DNA of 64,000 bases from Granulicella sp. L56 (GCF_009765835.1 NZ_LMUS01000006.1:1942438-2006437), one strand, 5' to 3'. Numbered from the stretch's first letter, positions 24,370 to 33,422 are shown. A program made the numbers and translations. Notes: a model not told the origin generated them from the letters alone.

Positions 24370-26190
24370 CTAAGTGCGCGTAACCGTTCTCAGATGCAGT
24401 TCGCGCATCTGCTGGTCGCTCACTGGAGTCGGTGCATCGACCATCAGATCAATCGCCTTTGCCGTCTTCGGGAAGGCGATGACTTCGCGAAGGCTGCTTG
24501 CTCCGGCCAGGATCATCACGATGCGGTCGAGGCCAAGCGCGATGCCGCCGTGCGGAGGCGTGCCGTACTCCAGCGCGTCGAGGAAGAAACCGAACCGCTC
24601 TTTAGCTTCTGCATCTGACATGCCCAGCGAGCGGAAGATCTCCGCCTGCACATCCTGGCGATGGATACGGATCGAACCCGATCCAAGCTCCGTGCCGTTG
24701 AGCACGATGTCGTAAGCCAGCGCACGCACTGCGCCCTTGTCATTGGTCAGCCGTCCAGCTTTGATGTCCTCTTCGTGCGGCGAGGTGAACGGATGGTGCG
24801 CTGCGTTCCACACCTTCGCCTCCTCGTCCCACTCGTACATCGGGAAGTCGGTGACCCACGCAAACTTGTAGTCGGCCTCGGTACCAGTCTTCACGAAGCG
24901 GCCATGCTTGTCGGCGAACTTCTGCGCCAGTTGCAGCCGCAGCGCGCCGACACGCTTGTAGATCCATTGCGGATCGTGGTTCCACTTCGCCGGGGTTCCC
25001 AGCTTCGGCGTCACCACGACAAGCAGGTCATCCGGCGCAGCAGCCAGCTTTGTTTCAATCGTCGCAGCCAGCGGAGCGAACGTAGCATTCGTCTTCAACC
25101 GCACGACATCCAGCAGGTCGAGTCCGCTGTCGCCGAAGCCACCACGAACCTCCTCAAGCAGCCCCTTGCGTGCCGTGCCGCTCAACGCCCCAACGCCGGG
25201 AATCACAAATCCCAGCACGGGCAAAGCCTGTTCAATCTTCAACGTCTCGCGCAGTTCGGGCGTCAGCTCGTCGCTCAGCGAGATCATCGCAGGCAGCCGC
25301 ATATCCGGCTTGTCGATGCCGTAGTTCTTGATCGCTTCGTCATACGTCATCTGCACAAACGGAGTCGTCAGCGCGATACCCGCAGCCTTGAATGCAGCGG
25401 TCAGAAATCCTTCGACCACATGAAAGATCGTCGCCTGCTGCGGAAACGTCATCTCCAGGTCGATCTGCGTGAACTCCGGCTGGCGGTCTGCGCGCAGGTC
25501 CTCGTCGCGGAAGCAGCGCGCAATCTGAAAGTATTTATCGAAGCCCGAGATCATCAGGATCTGCTTGAAGATCTGCGGCGACTGCGGCAGCGCATAGAAG
25601 CTGCCCGCATGAACGCGGCTGGGAACGAGATAATCGCGTGCGCCCTCAGGCGTGGAGCGCGTCATGAACGGCGTCTCGATCTCCAGAAATCCTTCGTCGG
25701 AGAGATAGTTGCGAACCGCCCGCGCCACATCGTGCCGCATCTTGAAGTTCTTCTGCATCTCCACCCGTCGCAGGTCGAGATAGCGATACTTCAGCCGCAC
25801 CTCTTCGTTCGCAATCGCATCTTCCGCAGGAGAGAACGGAGGCGTCTTCGCCTCGTTCAGCAGCAGCAGCTCGTGCGCGACGACTTCAATGCCGCCCGTC
25901 GCCATATTCGGATTCTCAAGGCCAGCCTCGCGCCGCCGCACCTTTCCCTTTACCGCGACAACGTACTCCGACCGCGCCGCCTCAGCCTTGGCATGGGCCT
26001 CGCCCGAGATCTCTTTATCCAGAACCACCTGCGTGATGCCGGTGCGGTCGCGCACATCGAGAAAGATCAGGTTGCCATGGTCGCGCCGACGGTTCACCCA
26101 TCCCATCAGGACAACGTCCTGGCCATCCTGCTCTACACGAAGCTCTCCGCACTTGTGCGTGCGCTGCAAATTCCCTAGAAAATCAAGCAC
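24370..26190 (-). CDS. aspS: Aspartate--tRNA ligase
   Basis: A 606-residue class II synthetase. N-terminal OB-fold anticodon-binding domain ([31 protein letters not shown]), motif 1 around residue 150-180 ([25 protein letters not shown]), motif 2 ([26 protein letters not shown]), the bacterial GAD insertion domain in the middle and motif 3 ([14 protein letters not shown]). Length and architecture are normal for a bacterial enzyme. A dedicated asnS is also present in this window, so this is probably a discriminating AspRS (inference). It lies 81 bp downstream of hisS on the same strand. Confidence 0.97.
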   Translation of the reverse strand: MLDFLGNLQRTHKCGELRVEQDGQDVVLMGWVNRRRDHGNLIFLDVRDRTGITQVVLDKEISGEAHAKAEAARSEYVVAVKGKVRRREAGLENPNMATGGIEVVAHELLLLNEAKTPPFSPAEDAIANEEVRLKYRYLDLRRVEMQKNFKMRHDVARAVRNYLSDEGFLEIETPFMTRSTPEGARDYLVPSRVHAGSFYALPQSPQIFKQILMISGFDKYFQIARCFRDEDLRADRQPEFTQIDLEMTFPQQATIFHVVEGFLTAAFKAAGIALTTPFVQMTYDEAIKNYGIDKPDMRLPAMISLSDELTPELRETLKIEQALPVLGFVIPGVGALSGTARKGLLEEVRGGFGDSGLDLLDVVRLKTNATFAPLAATIETKLAAAPDDLLVVVTPKLGTPAKWNHDPQWIYKRVGALRLQLAQKFADKHGRFVKTGTEADYKFAWVTDFPMYEWDEEAKVWNAAHHPFTSPHEEDIKAGRLTNDKGAVRALAYDIVLNGTELGSGSIRIHRQDVQAEIFRSLGMSDAEAKERFGFFLDALEYGTPPHGGIALGLDRIVMILAGASSLREVIAFPKTAKAIDLMVDAPTPVSDQQMRELHLRTVTRT

Positions 26191-26271
26191 TGTAATTTCC
26201 TTGCTAGTGATATCGGTGGCGGAACTCAGCTCACCGGATTTTTGTTATCTGCTCATTAAATCTGCCGCAAT

Positions 26272-27924
26272 TTACCGGCGCAAAGCCTCAGCCAGTTCGC
26301 TGCGCGGAACCTTGGTCTGCTCGCCAGCCGCAAAGTCCTTCACTGTCAGAATACCGGACGCAACCTCGTCCTCGCCGAGAATGACCATCCGCCGCGCCAG
26401 TTTGTCCGCTGCCTCGAAGGACTTCTTCAGGCGAAACGTTCCATCGCCGACCTCGACCGAAAGCCCTGCTCGCCGCAGCTCCTGCGCCAGCCGCAGCGCC
26501 TCCGCATTCCGCTCCACGCCCATCGGAGCAATAAATACGTCGAGCTTCTTCTCCGCAGCAGCCTCAGCCTGGGCCTGCAGGGTCAAAATCAGCCGGTCTT
26601 CGCCGATGGCAAAGCCAATCCCCGGAGCCTTGGGGCCTCCCAGCATCTCGCTCAGGCCGTCGTAGCGGCCGCCGCCCAGCAGGGCATTCTGCGTGCCCAG
26701 ACCGCTGCCATCGGGCACGGTGAACTCGAAGGTCGTACGCGTGTAGTAATCCAGCCCGCGCACCAGCCGCGGTTCGACGGTGTACGCCACGCCGCAGGCA
26801 TCGAGCGCCGCCTTCACCTGCTCGAAGTGCTCCCGCGAAGCGTCGTCGAGGTAGTCCGCAATCTTCGGCAGCCCGTTGATAATCTCCTGATCGTTCGGGT
26901 CCTTCGAATCCAGCACCCGCAGCGGATTCGTCTCCGCACGCCGCTGATTGTCCTCGCACATCAGGTGCTTCACCGGAGCCAGCGCCTCACGCAGCGCCGC
27001 GACATACCTCGGCCTGTCCGTCGCAGAGCCCACAGAGTTCAAAGCCAGCCGCCAACCCTTTACTCCAAGCTCATCGAGAAAGGTAGCCAGCATCTCCAGC
27101 ACTTCGGCATCGCGCAACGCGCTGTCCGAGCCAGACCACGCCGGTCCCAGCACCTCCGCGCCAATCTGCCAGAACTGCCGGTACCGCCCCCGCTGCGGAC
27201 GCTCGCGCCGAAACTGCGGTCCTATATAGAAGAGCTTCTGCAGCATCCCGGTATCGGCCAGCTTGTGTTCGATATAAGCGCGAACAACGCCAGCCGTATT
27301 CTCAGGCCGCAGGGTCAGGCTCTGTGCGGATTTGAAGAAATCTCCCGCGAACTCCTCAATCTGAACTTCTCCTGTATTAAAGTGCGGCTTTGCAGAACCT
27401 GCGGGAACAACTAGTCGAAGCCCTGGCCCAAAGGGCCGAAAATAGTCGGCATCGGCAGAATGTTTGAAACGGCTATCTGTCTGAAGTGCCTGTTTTGCTT
27501 TCGTTAGAACTTCAATAGCTTCTGCAGTTACTTTGAAACGGAAGCATACGAATTCGAGCTTTGCCGGATCAACCCTTCCTAGGATTCGCTGTACACCTAG
27601 TTTGTTGAGATCGGGCATGAGAGTGTGAGCTTCTTCGAAATAAAGCTTCTTCTCTTCGAGTTGTACTTTGGCCCAGGCATTGATAAACGCCTTATCATCA
27701 AAGCGCTCCCCATCTTCCCATGTGTACATCTCCTTCGAGACGATATCCGTCTCCTCGCCTACGCCCCGCGCAAACAACTCCGTCGCCTCGAAGATCGGCG
27801 TCCGAATCTCACCGAATCCATAGCGAGCGAAGACCGCCCGCGCCGTAGCCTCCACCCGGTTCCACAACGCCGTCTCCGACGGCAACAGGTCCCGTGTCCC
27901 GCGCACTGCTTTCAAAATTGCCAT
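26272..27924 (-). CDS. hisS: Histidine--tRNA ligase with a large low-GC insertion
   Basis: A 550-residue HisRS; typical bacterial enzymes are about 420-460. The core is complete: VRGTRDLLPSE and GFGEIRTPIFE at the N-terminus, LTLRPENTAGVVRAYIEH (motif 1 to 2 link), QFRRERPQRGRYRQFWQIG (motif 2), LVRGLDYYTRTTFEF (HisA motif), GGGRYDGL and APGIGFAIGEDR (motif 3), and the anticodon domain at the C-terminus. About 130 residues (about 72-201, DNA 27322-27711) are inserted right after MYTWED, where other enzymes go almost directly to LTLRPE. The inserted DNA is visibly lower in GC than its flanks. The insertion has no family I recognise. Confidence 0.95.
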   Translation of the reverse strand: MAILKAVRGTRDLLPSETALWNRVEATARAVFARYGFGEIRTPIFEATELFARGVGEETDIVSKEMYTWEDGERFDDKAFINAWAKVQLEEKKLYFEEAHTLMPDLNKLGVQRILGRVDPAKLEFVCFRFKVTAEAIEVLTKAKQALQTDSRFKHSADADYFRPFGPGLRLVVPAGSAKPHFNTGEVQIEEFAGDFFKSAQSLTLRPENTAGVVRAYIEHKLADTGMLQKLFYIGPQFRRERPQRGRYRQFWQIGAEVLGPAWSGSDSALRDAEVLEMLATFLDELGVKGWRLALNSVGSATDRPRYVAALREALAPVKHLMCEDNQRRAETNPLRVLDSKDPNDQEIINGLPKIADYLDDASREHFEQVKAALDACGVAYTVEPRLVRGLDYYTRTTFEFTVPDGSGLGTQNALLGGGRYDGLSEMLGGPKAPGIGFAIGEDRLILTLQAQAEAAAEKKLDVFIAPMGVERNAEALRLAQELRRAGLSVEVGDGTFRLKKSFEAADKLARRMVILGEDEVASGILTVKDFAAGEQTKVPRSELAEALRR

Positions 27925-28020
27925 TGTTCTTCAAGTGTAACCAATCCGTTACTTCCACGAGAGGGGGAGCGAATCTCCCCTTTAGCGAGTTTCGGCACTT
28001 ATTTTTCCTCTTCCTGCGTC

Positions 28021-28048
28021 TTGACATATTCCCAAATGGGAATATATT
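28021..28048 (+). promoter_or_regulatory. Strong promoter with 20-bp palindromic operator
   Basis: TTGACA at 28021-28026 and TATATT at 28043-28048 with 16-bp spacing. Between and over them lies atattccca-aa-tgggaatat (28026-28045), a perfect 9-2-9 inverted repeat. A repressor bound here would block polymerase. It drives the small CxxC gene and DUF899 gene downstream. Confidence 0.7.
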
Positions 28049-28124
28049 AATTTGACGAAGGCTGGAACGGGCAAACTCATCGAACGTATTCGCTCAGCAG
28101 CCACGGAGTGAGCGGGAGGTAGTC

Positions 28125-28274
28125 ATGTGTCCCTTTTGCATAAGCACAGCGGTATGGATTGCTGCGGGTGTTGTCTCGACGGGCGGCGTCTCTGCGCTCG
28201 CCGTAACGAAACGATGGAGCAAAAAAGCGCGTGAGCGCGAACAAGGAGAGGAAGGAAGCAATGACAAGGAATGA
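28125..28274 (+). CDS. 49-residue membrane microprotein with CPFC motif
   Basis: ATG at 28125, preceded by GGGAGGT with ideal spacing. The protein begins MCPFCISTAVWIAAGVVSTGG, has one hydrophobic helix and a charged tail (RWSKKAREREQGEEG). I recall small proteins starting MCPxCLAT... with the same helix in various bacteria, often next to thioredoxin-like genes, but their function is unknown. It overlaps the DUF899 start by 14 nt, so the two are translationally linked. Confidence 0.6.
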   Translation: MCPFCISTAVWIAAGVVSTGGVSALAVTKRWSKKAREREQGEEGSNDKE

Positions 28275-29013
28275 GCAGATCGCAGCGATGAAGAAGCCTC
28301 CGGTGGTATCGGCGGAGCAATGGCAGAAGGCGTGGCAGGAGATGCTGGTCAAAGAGAAGGCGCACACCCGTTTGGGCGATGCACTGGCGGCGGAACGGAG
28401 GCGGATGCCGTGGCTCGCGGTCGAGAAAGAATACGTCTTCGAAGGTCCGCAGGGGAAGGTCTCGCTGTTTGATCTCTTTGAAGGCCGGCGGCAGCTTGTG
28501 CTCTATCGCGCCTTCTACGATCCGGACGTATACGGCTGGCCCGACCATGCATGTGTCGGCTGCTCGCTTGGCGCAGATCAGGTCTCGCACCTTTCGCACC
28601 TGCACGCGCGGGACACAACCCTGGCCTACGCCTCACGCGGATCGCAGGAGAACATTACCCGTCTGAAACAACGCATGGGCTGGGAAAAAATCCCCTGGTA
28701 TACCATCACCGACGACTTCGATAAGGACTTCGGCGTCGACTTGTGGCACGGGCACAACGTCTTCTTCCGCGACGAGAACGACAAGATCTTCCGCACGTAC
28801 TTCATCAACAATCGTGGCGATGAAGCCATGGGCAGCGTGTGGAGCTACCTCGACGTCACGCCACTGGGACGGCAGGAAGACTGGGAGGACTCGCCGGAGG
28901 GCTATCGGCAGACGCCACGCTATAAGTGGTGGCATTGGCACGACGCCTACGGCAACGAGGATGCCGGGTTAGTCTCTGTGATCGAGCAAGGCATGGTGGC
29001 GCAGAACCTGTAA
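28261..29013 (+). CDS. DUF899 thioredoxin-like protein
   Basis: A 250-residue protein of the DUF899 family, thioredoxin-like by fold. Family landmarks: PPVVSAEQWQKAWQEMLVKEK, FDLFEGRRQLVLYRAFYDPDV, CVGCSLGADQVSHLSHLHARD (with a CxxC), and TPRYKWWHWHDAYG near the end. The start is the ATG at 28261 after GGAGAGGAAGGAAG. It is the second gene after a promoter with a palindromic operator, so its expression is probably switched by a repressor that is not adjacent. The physiological substrate is unknown. Confidence 0.85.
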   Translation: MTRNEQIAAMKKPPVVSAEQWQKAWQEMLVKEKAHTRLGDALAAERRRMPWLAVEKEYVFEGPQGKVSLFDLFEGRRQLVLYRAFYDPDVYGWPDHACVGCSLGADQVSHLSHLHARDTTLAYASRGSQENITRLKQRMGWEKIPWYTITDDFDKDFGVDLWHGHNVFFRDENDKIFRTYFINNRGDEAMGSVWSYLDVTPLGRQEDWEDSPEGYRQTPRYKWWHWHDAYGNEDAGLVSVIEQGMVAQNL

Positions 29014-29060
29014 TTGAGATGGGTGCTTCCCGTCTGGTGGGAGATTCGCCAGATGGGGAG

Positions 29061-29573
29061 CTATTTTTCGGCCAGATAAATGGCGGTGTAGTCGAGATAG
29101 TTCTGCGCGTACTTCAGGATCATCTTGCGGTCTTCATCCCCCAGCGTCCGGCGAATCTTTCCCGGCACGCCAGCCACCAATGAGTTCGGCGGAATCACCA
29201 TCTGCTCCGGAATTACCGCGCCCGCAGCGATGATGCTGCCCTTGCCGATGTGAGCGTTATTCAGAATCGTCGCGCCAATCCCCACCAACACCGCATCTTC
29301 GAGCACGCACCCATGCACGGTGGCATTGTGGCCAATCGTCACCATCTCCCCCACAATCACCGGATACAGATTCCGCATCCCGTGAAGCACGGCGCAGTCC
29401 TGCACGTTGCTCTTCGCGCCGATGCGGATGGAGTTCACATCTCCCCGCACCACGGCGTTCATCCATATACTGGCCTGCTCGCCCAGCACCACGTCGCCAA
29501 TCACCTGTGCCGAGGCATCGACATAGCAACTTCCCGGCACAACCGGCGTAACTCCCTGATAGCTCCGAATCAT
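29061..29573 (-). CDS. Gamma-class carbonic anhydrase family protein
   Basis: A 170-residue left-handed beta-helix protein with hexapeptide repeats (IGDVVLGEQASIWMNAVVRGDVNSIRIGAKSNVQD). The metal ligands expected for this family are visible: a His in LHG and two His in TIGHNATVHGC. The C-terminal helix (EDRKMILKYAQNYLDYTAIYL) caps the trimer. Members hydrate carbon dioxide or serve other roles; activity has to be tested. The start is the ATG at 29573. Confidence 0.9.
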   Translation of the reverse strand: MIRSYQGVTPVVPGSCYVDASAQVIGDVVLGEQASIWMNAVVRGDVNSIRIGAKSNVQDCAVLHGMRNLYPVIVGEMVTIGHNATVHGCVLEDAVLVGIGATILNNAHIGKGSIIAAGAVIPEQMVIPPNSLVAGVPGKIRRTLGDEDRKMILKYAQNYLDYTAIYLAEK

Positions 29574-29591
29574 GCAGCCAATTTTACGCCG

Positions 29592-30362
29592 CTACTTCGT
29601 CTCCAGCGCCTTGTCGATTGCAGCCTGCGCCAGTGGAGCCATGATGGCATAGCCCTTCGCATTCGGATGCACGCCATCGAAGCTGATGCCCGGCTTCATG
29701 CCGCCTTCAGAATCAGTGAGCGACGTGTAGTAGTCCAGGTAGGTGTATCCATGCTGTCCGCAATAGTTCTTCAGCCACGCGTTGATGGCACGGATCTTCG
29801 GAGCAGGCTCCATCCCACGCTTCCACGGATAGTCAAACGCAGGCGTAATTGAGGCCAGAATTACCTTGATGCCGTTCGCGTGCGCCAGATCGGCCATCGA
29901 GCTAAAGTTGTCCTCGGTCATCTCCGGCGTCATCGGCCCGGTGTTTCCGGCAACGTCGTTCGTCCCTGCCAGAATCAGTACTACTGCTGGATGGAGGTCG
30001 ATCACATCCTGGCGAAACCGCACCACCATCTGCGGCGTTGTTTGTCCGCTGATGCCGCGGTTAATATAAGGCTTGCCCGGAAAGAAGGTGCCCGTCTCCG
30101 GCCGCCGTCCCCAGCCATCGGTAATCGAGTCGCCATAGAACACCACACGTTGCTCGCCCGCAGCCACCGGAGCCAACGCAGCATTTTCATCCCGATACCG
30201 CGCAAGGTTAGGCCAGTCCTTCAGCTTCGCCTGCATGTCGGCGATCTGTTTCGCCGTCGCGTTGTCGACTGCGGGAGCTGCCACAACAGTTGTTTGAGCA
30301 AAAACATTCGCAGTCACAAACGGCACACAAGCCAGCAAAAGGGTACGGGCCAACATCTTCAT
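29592..30362 (-). CDS. Secreted SGNH/GDSL hydrolase, paralog 1
   Basis: About 256 residues with a signal peptide (MLARTLLLACVPFVTANVFAQ). All four SGNH blocks are standard: VVFYGDSITDGWGRR (nucleophile Ser), a Gly block, LILAGTNDVAGNTG (Asn) and FDGVHPNAKGY (Asp and His). GGAG precedes the ATG at 30362. It is a neighbour and paralog of the gene at 30529-31284, with the same order of motifs. Likely acts on acetylated or acylated glycans outside the cytoplasm. Confidence 0.85.
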   Translation of the reverse strand: MKMLARTLLLACVPFVTANVFAQTTVVAAPAVDNATAKQIADMQAKLKDWPNLARYRDENAALAPVAAGEQRVVFYGDSITDGWGRRPETGTFFPGKPYINRGISGQTTPQMVVRFRQDVIDLHPAVVLILAGTNDVAGNTGPMTPEMTEDNFSSMADLAHANGIKVILASITPAFDYPWKRGMEPAPKIRAINAWLKNYCGQHGYTYLDYYTSLTDSEGGMKPGISFDGVHPNAKGYAIMAPLAQAAIDKALETK

Positions 30363-30421
30363 TCCATCTCTCCACATGCCTGAATTTACGTTCCGAATTT
30401 CTATGAAGCTATCAAAAACTT

Positions 30422-30469
30422 ACGTCATCTCGACCGAAGCGCGGCGCAGTGGAGAGACCCCTGTATTTT
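30422..30469. repeat. Dispersed intergenic repeat, copy B
   Basis: acgtcatctcgaccgaagcg...gacccctgtatttt, located between the two SGNH hydrolase genes. Reverse complement of copy A (8020-8066) with three differences in 47 positions. Confidence 0.75.
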
Positions 30470-30528
30470 GCTCTTGCCCTGCATGATCTCTTCCCGGGCA
30501 AGCCTTAAAACCGCCGCCAAACAAACCA

Positions 30529-31284
30529 TTACTTCCCACCAAGCGCCTGATCGATGGCCGCCTGCACCAGCGGAGCCATCAGCGCATAGCCTTCCTTATT
30601 TGGATGAACGCCATCAATCGTGAGGTCGGCCTTCATGCCGCCGTCTGCATTCGCCAGCGCCGGGAAGAAATCGACGTAAATCAACGAATGGCTGGCGGCA
30701 TACTCCTTCAGCCACGCATTTCGCGTCCGAATGATCTCCGCCGGATGCATCCCGGGATTCCAGAGAAAATGGTCCGAAGGCGTAATCGAGGTAAGGATCA
30801 TCTGAATCCCATTCGCCTTCGCCAGTTCCGCGATCGACTGGTAGTTGTCCTCCGACACCTGCGGCTCCATATTCTGGGAGATATCATTCGTGCTCTCCAA
30901 AAACACGACCGCCGCCGGATGCAGATGAATCACATCCTGCCGAAACCGCACCAGCATCTGCGACGACGTCTGCCCGCCGATGCCCCGGTTGAGATAGGGC
31001 TTCCCTGGAAAAAATGGGCCACCACGCGTTCCCCAATACTCTGCCACCGATGCTCCATAGATGATCACGCGCTGCTCGCCCGCCGCCACCGGCTGCAACG
31101 CCGCATTCGCTGCGCGATAGTGCTCCAACTGAGGCCAGTCCGCCAGTTTCGACCGCATCGTGGCAACTTCTTTCGCCATATCGGTTGCAGAAGGGGCCGT
31201 AGACGCGGGAGCTTGTCCCCAGAGCACAACCGGCAAAAGAACCACAACAGAAAATACTTTGGCGAGAATACGCGTAACAGTCAT
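30529..31284 (-). CDS. Secreted SGNH hydrolase, paralog 2, altered nucleophile block
   Basis: About 251 residues, signal peptide MTVTRILAKVFSVVVLLP. It mirrors the upstream-copy motifs, for example PFFPGKPYLNRGIGGQTSSQM and GVHPNKEGYALMAPLVQAAID. The first block reads IIYGASVAEYWG where the paralog has FYGDSITDGWG: the serine is kept but Asp is replaced by Ala and the following residues differ. The third block is FLESTNDISQN instead of GTNDVAGN. Catalysis may be changed or lost. A GAGGAG lies 8 nt before the ATG. Confidence 0.8.
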   Translation of the reverse strand: MTVTRILAKVFSVVVLLPVVLWGQAPASTAPSATDMAKEVATMRSKLADWPQLEHYRAANAALQPVAAGEQRVIIYGASVAEYWGTRGGPFFPGKPYLNRGIGGQTSSQMLVRFRQDVIHLHPAAVVFLESTNDISQNMEPQVSEDNYQSIAELAKANGIQMILTSITPSDHFLWNPGMHPAEIIRTRNAWLKEYAASHSLIYVDFFPALANADGGMKADLTIDGVHPNKEGYALMAPLVQAAIDQALGGK

Positions 31285-31583
31285 CAACCAGCTCCTCAGT
31301 TCCGTGAATGGCGAGGAAAATCAGTCTTGCCGCCGACAGTGCCTCTCTGCGTCGCTGCGTTAGAGAGCACCGTTTTGTCGAATTCTAATTGGACAAGGAT
31401 TTCCTTAGGACCTTGCTCATTTCACGCAAAACCCTGCATAGAGTCATGCCGGAGGATATCCGTTTATCGCGGTAAGTGTCACGCAGCCGTCATTTAAAAC
31501 TCAACAACCTCTGGCCAGGAACGTGCACTGTAAATCATCGCAACCCGGGCCCTGCGAAAAATCTTTCTGCCGGAGCTTCCCCT

Positions 31584-32276
31584 ATGCGCATCGTGTCTCC
31601 CCGCCTCGTCCTTGGCCTCTTGCTATTAGCCGCTGTTCCCGCCGCCCTTGCAGATACAGTCACCTGGGCTACCTGGAATGAACCGACGATCATCAACCCT
31701 ATCGCTGGAGTCGTATCCGGAAGCATCGGCAGCGTCAACGTCACGTATGTCGGCGAACTCCAGTTCGTCAACGCTTCGAATACCGGCAAGTTTAACTACT
31801 TTCAGCCCCTGTCCACCTACGTCGGCGGAGTCGTGGGCAACGCTCCCACGGATGGCGGCATGATCGGCATCGACGGCAACAACGCCACGACCGACACTTT
31901 CACCTTCTCTACTCCGGTCAGTGGCCTTGTCTTCTCTGTGGTGAGCCTCGGCCAGTCCAGCGTCGGCACGCAATACACCTTCGACGATGGCTTCAGTATC
32001 GTCGCCTGCGGCGGAAACATCGTCTACGGCGGCGGCTGCATCACCCAGAGTGGAGACACCATGATTGGCCATGAGGGAGACGGAACCATCGTCTTCTCTG
32101 GAGGGCCCATCACTTCGCTCTCTTTTACCTCTGCGAATCCCGAATACTGGAACGGCTTCACGATTGGCCTTCTACCGCAACAAACAACTCCAACACCCGA
32201 GCCTGGGACGATTACCCTTCTCGGAACCGGCGTTCTGGGTCTGATCGGCGTCGCCCGCCGCAAATTCCTGGCCTGA
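31584..32276 (+). CDS. Secreted protein with PEP-CTERM sorting domain
   Basis: A 230-residue protein. Signal peptide (LVLGLLLLAAVPAALA), a beta-rich mature domain with many Gly/Ser/Thr/Asn, and a C-terminal PEP-CTERM signal: TPEPGTITLLGTGVLGLIGVARRKFLA. The signal is recognised by an exosortase, which is not in this window. Such proteins are usually surface-associated and linked to extracellular polysaccharide. CCGGAG precedes the ATG at 31584. A hairpin terminator follows. Confidence 0.85.
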   Translation: MRIVSPRLVLGLLLLAAVPAALADTVTWATWNEPTIINPIAGVVSGSIGSVNVTYVGELQFVNASNTGKFNYFQPLSTYVGGVVGNAPTDGGMIGIDGNNATTDTFTFSTPVSGLVFSVVSLGQSSVGTQYTFDDGFSIVACGGNIVYGGGCITQSGDTMIGHEGDGTIVFSGGPITSLSFTSANPEYWNGFTIGLLPQQTTPTPEPGTITLLGTGVLGLIGVARRKFLA

Positions 32277-32293
32277 TCCATCAATCGCGCATT

Positions 32294-32339
32294 AAAGAAC
32301 TGACGGCTACAGTTTAGCGACTGTAGCCGTCGGTTCTTT
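32294..32339 (+). terminator. Terminator of PEP-CTERM gene
   Basis: aaagaactgacggctacag and ctgtagccgtcggttcttt pair over 19 positions (one wobble) with an 8-nt loop, 18 nt after the stop. Confidence 0.75.
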
Positions 32340-32420
32340 GCAGGTAGGGCACACCTACCTTTGCATCGGCATAGTCGGCATTGCCACTGTAGCCGTCGGT
32401 TCTTTGCAGGTAGGCACACC
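32320..32420. repeat. Direct repeat of terminator arm
   Basis: actgtagccgtcggttcttt plus gcaggtag... occurs at 32320-32355 and again at 32386-32420, with a 30-bp spacer. The second copy repeats the right arm of the terminator. Confidence 0.7.
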
Positions 32421-32522
32421 ACGTATGCGGTAGCCCTGACAGGCGCTCTCTTTAGGGATGGGGGTTCGATCTTCGGTACCCTGCATATCTTCAGGGCTCG
32501 CACTCTTGTATTTTGGAGAGTG

Positions 32523-33353
32523 ATGCAACGCGGAATCTCTACACACGTTTTTCTTCAGCAACGCCTGCACTCCGGCCTGCTCGACGCCATGCAAAAAGGT
32601 GGCGCCCAGGCCATCGAAGTCTTCGCCGTCCGCCACCACTTCGACTATGCCGACCGCTCCATCGTCCGCGACCTCGCCGCCTGGTTTCGCTCGAACGATG
32701 TCGCCGCCACGCTGCACCAGCCTCTCTACGCCGATGCTGAGTGGAGCCGCCACGTCGCTCCCACGCTCAACCTCATCGATCCCGAAAAGTCGCGCCGCAT
32801 CGACGCCATGGACGAGGTCAAGCGCGCCATCGAGTCAGCCGAGCAGATCCCCTTCCGCGCCATCACCCTTCACCTCGGCCTCAAGGACGAGCCGTGGAAC
32901 AACCGCGCCCTCGAAAACTCCCTCACCGCCATCGAGCACCTCAAGGCATTCGCCCATCCTCTCGGCGTAAAGATCCTGCTCGAAAATCTGCAAAATGAAG
33001 TCACCACCCCCGAGCATTTGTTAGAGATCCTCCGCGTAGGCCACTTCGACAACATAGGCATCACCCTCGACGTAGGCCACGCACACCTGAGCGACGGCGG
33101 CATCGACGCAGCCTTCGAGCTGCTCAAGCCCCGCATCGCAGAGCTTCACCTGCACGACAATCAAGGCACCAAAGACGACCACCTCTGGCCCGGCTCCGGC
33201 AAGATCGACTGGAAGAACGTGGCCAAACATATCGCCACGCTGCCGCCGACTACATCAGGCATTCTCGAAATCGCCCACGATCTCGAAGAGACCGCCGAGA
33301 GCGTAACAAAGAAGGCGACTGACTCATGGAGACTTCTCGATCAGACGTTTTAG
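32523..33353 (+). CDS. Sugar phosphate isomerase/epimerase (xylose-isomerase-like TIM barrel)
   Basis: A 276-residue AP endonuclease 2/xylose isomerase-like TIM barrel. GISTHVFLQQRLH opens strand 1; FRAITLHLGLKDEPWNN, KILLENLQNEVTTP, IGITLDVGHAHLSDG and IAELHLHDNQGTKDDHLWPGSGKIDWK hold the metal-binding His/Glu/Asp residues. The class includes hydroxypyruvate isomerases, tagatose epimerases and inosose enzymes. No signal peptide, so cytosolic. The next gene encodes a related barrel carrying a Tat-like leader, so both may serve the same pathway. Confidence 0.75.
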   Translation: MQRGISTHVFLQQRLHSGLLDAMQKGGAQAIEVFAVRHHFDYADRSIVRDLAAWFRSNDVAATLHQPLYADAEWSRHVAPTLNLIDPEKSRRIDAMDEVKRAIESAEQIPFRAITLHLGLKDEPWNNRALENSLTAIEHLKAFAHPLGVKILLENLQNEVTTPEHLLEILRVGHFDNIGITLDVGHAHLSDGGIDAAFELLKPRIAELHLHDNQGTKDDHLWPGSGKIDWKNVAKHIATLPPTTSGILEIAHDLEETAESVTKKATDSWRLLDQTF

Positions 33354-33422
33354 TCTTGGAATTAGCCACCTGATCTCTGGCATCATCTCTTCGATTCCCG
33401 TTCGCGGGTAAGATGGAAAGTC

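Noticed and set aside
24661..26178. 505-residue frame antisense to aspS
   Set aside because: aspS motifs are complete on the minus strand; the plus-strand product is Arg/His/Leu-rich with no family features.
27961..27980. ggggag-cgaat-ctcccc hairpin upstream of hisS
   Set aside because: Six-bp stem in the hisS leader oriented like a plus-strand terminator, but no plus-strand gene ends there; too short to call.
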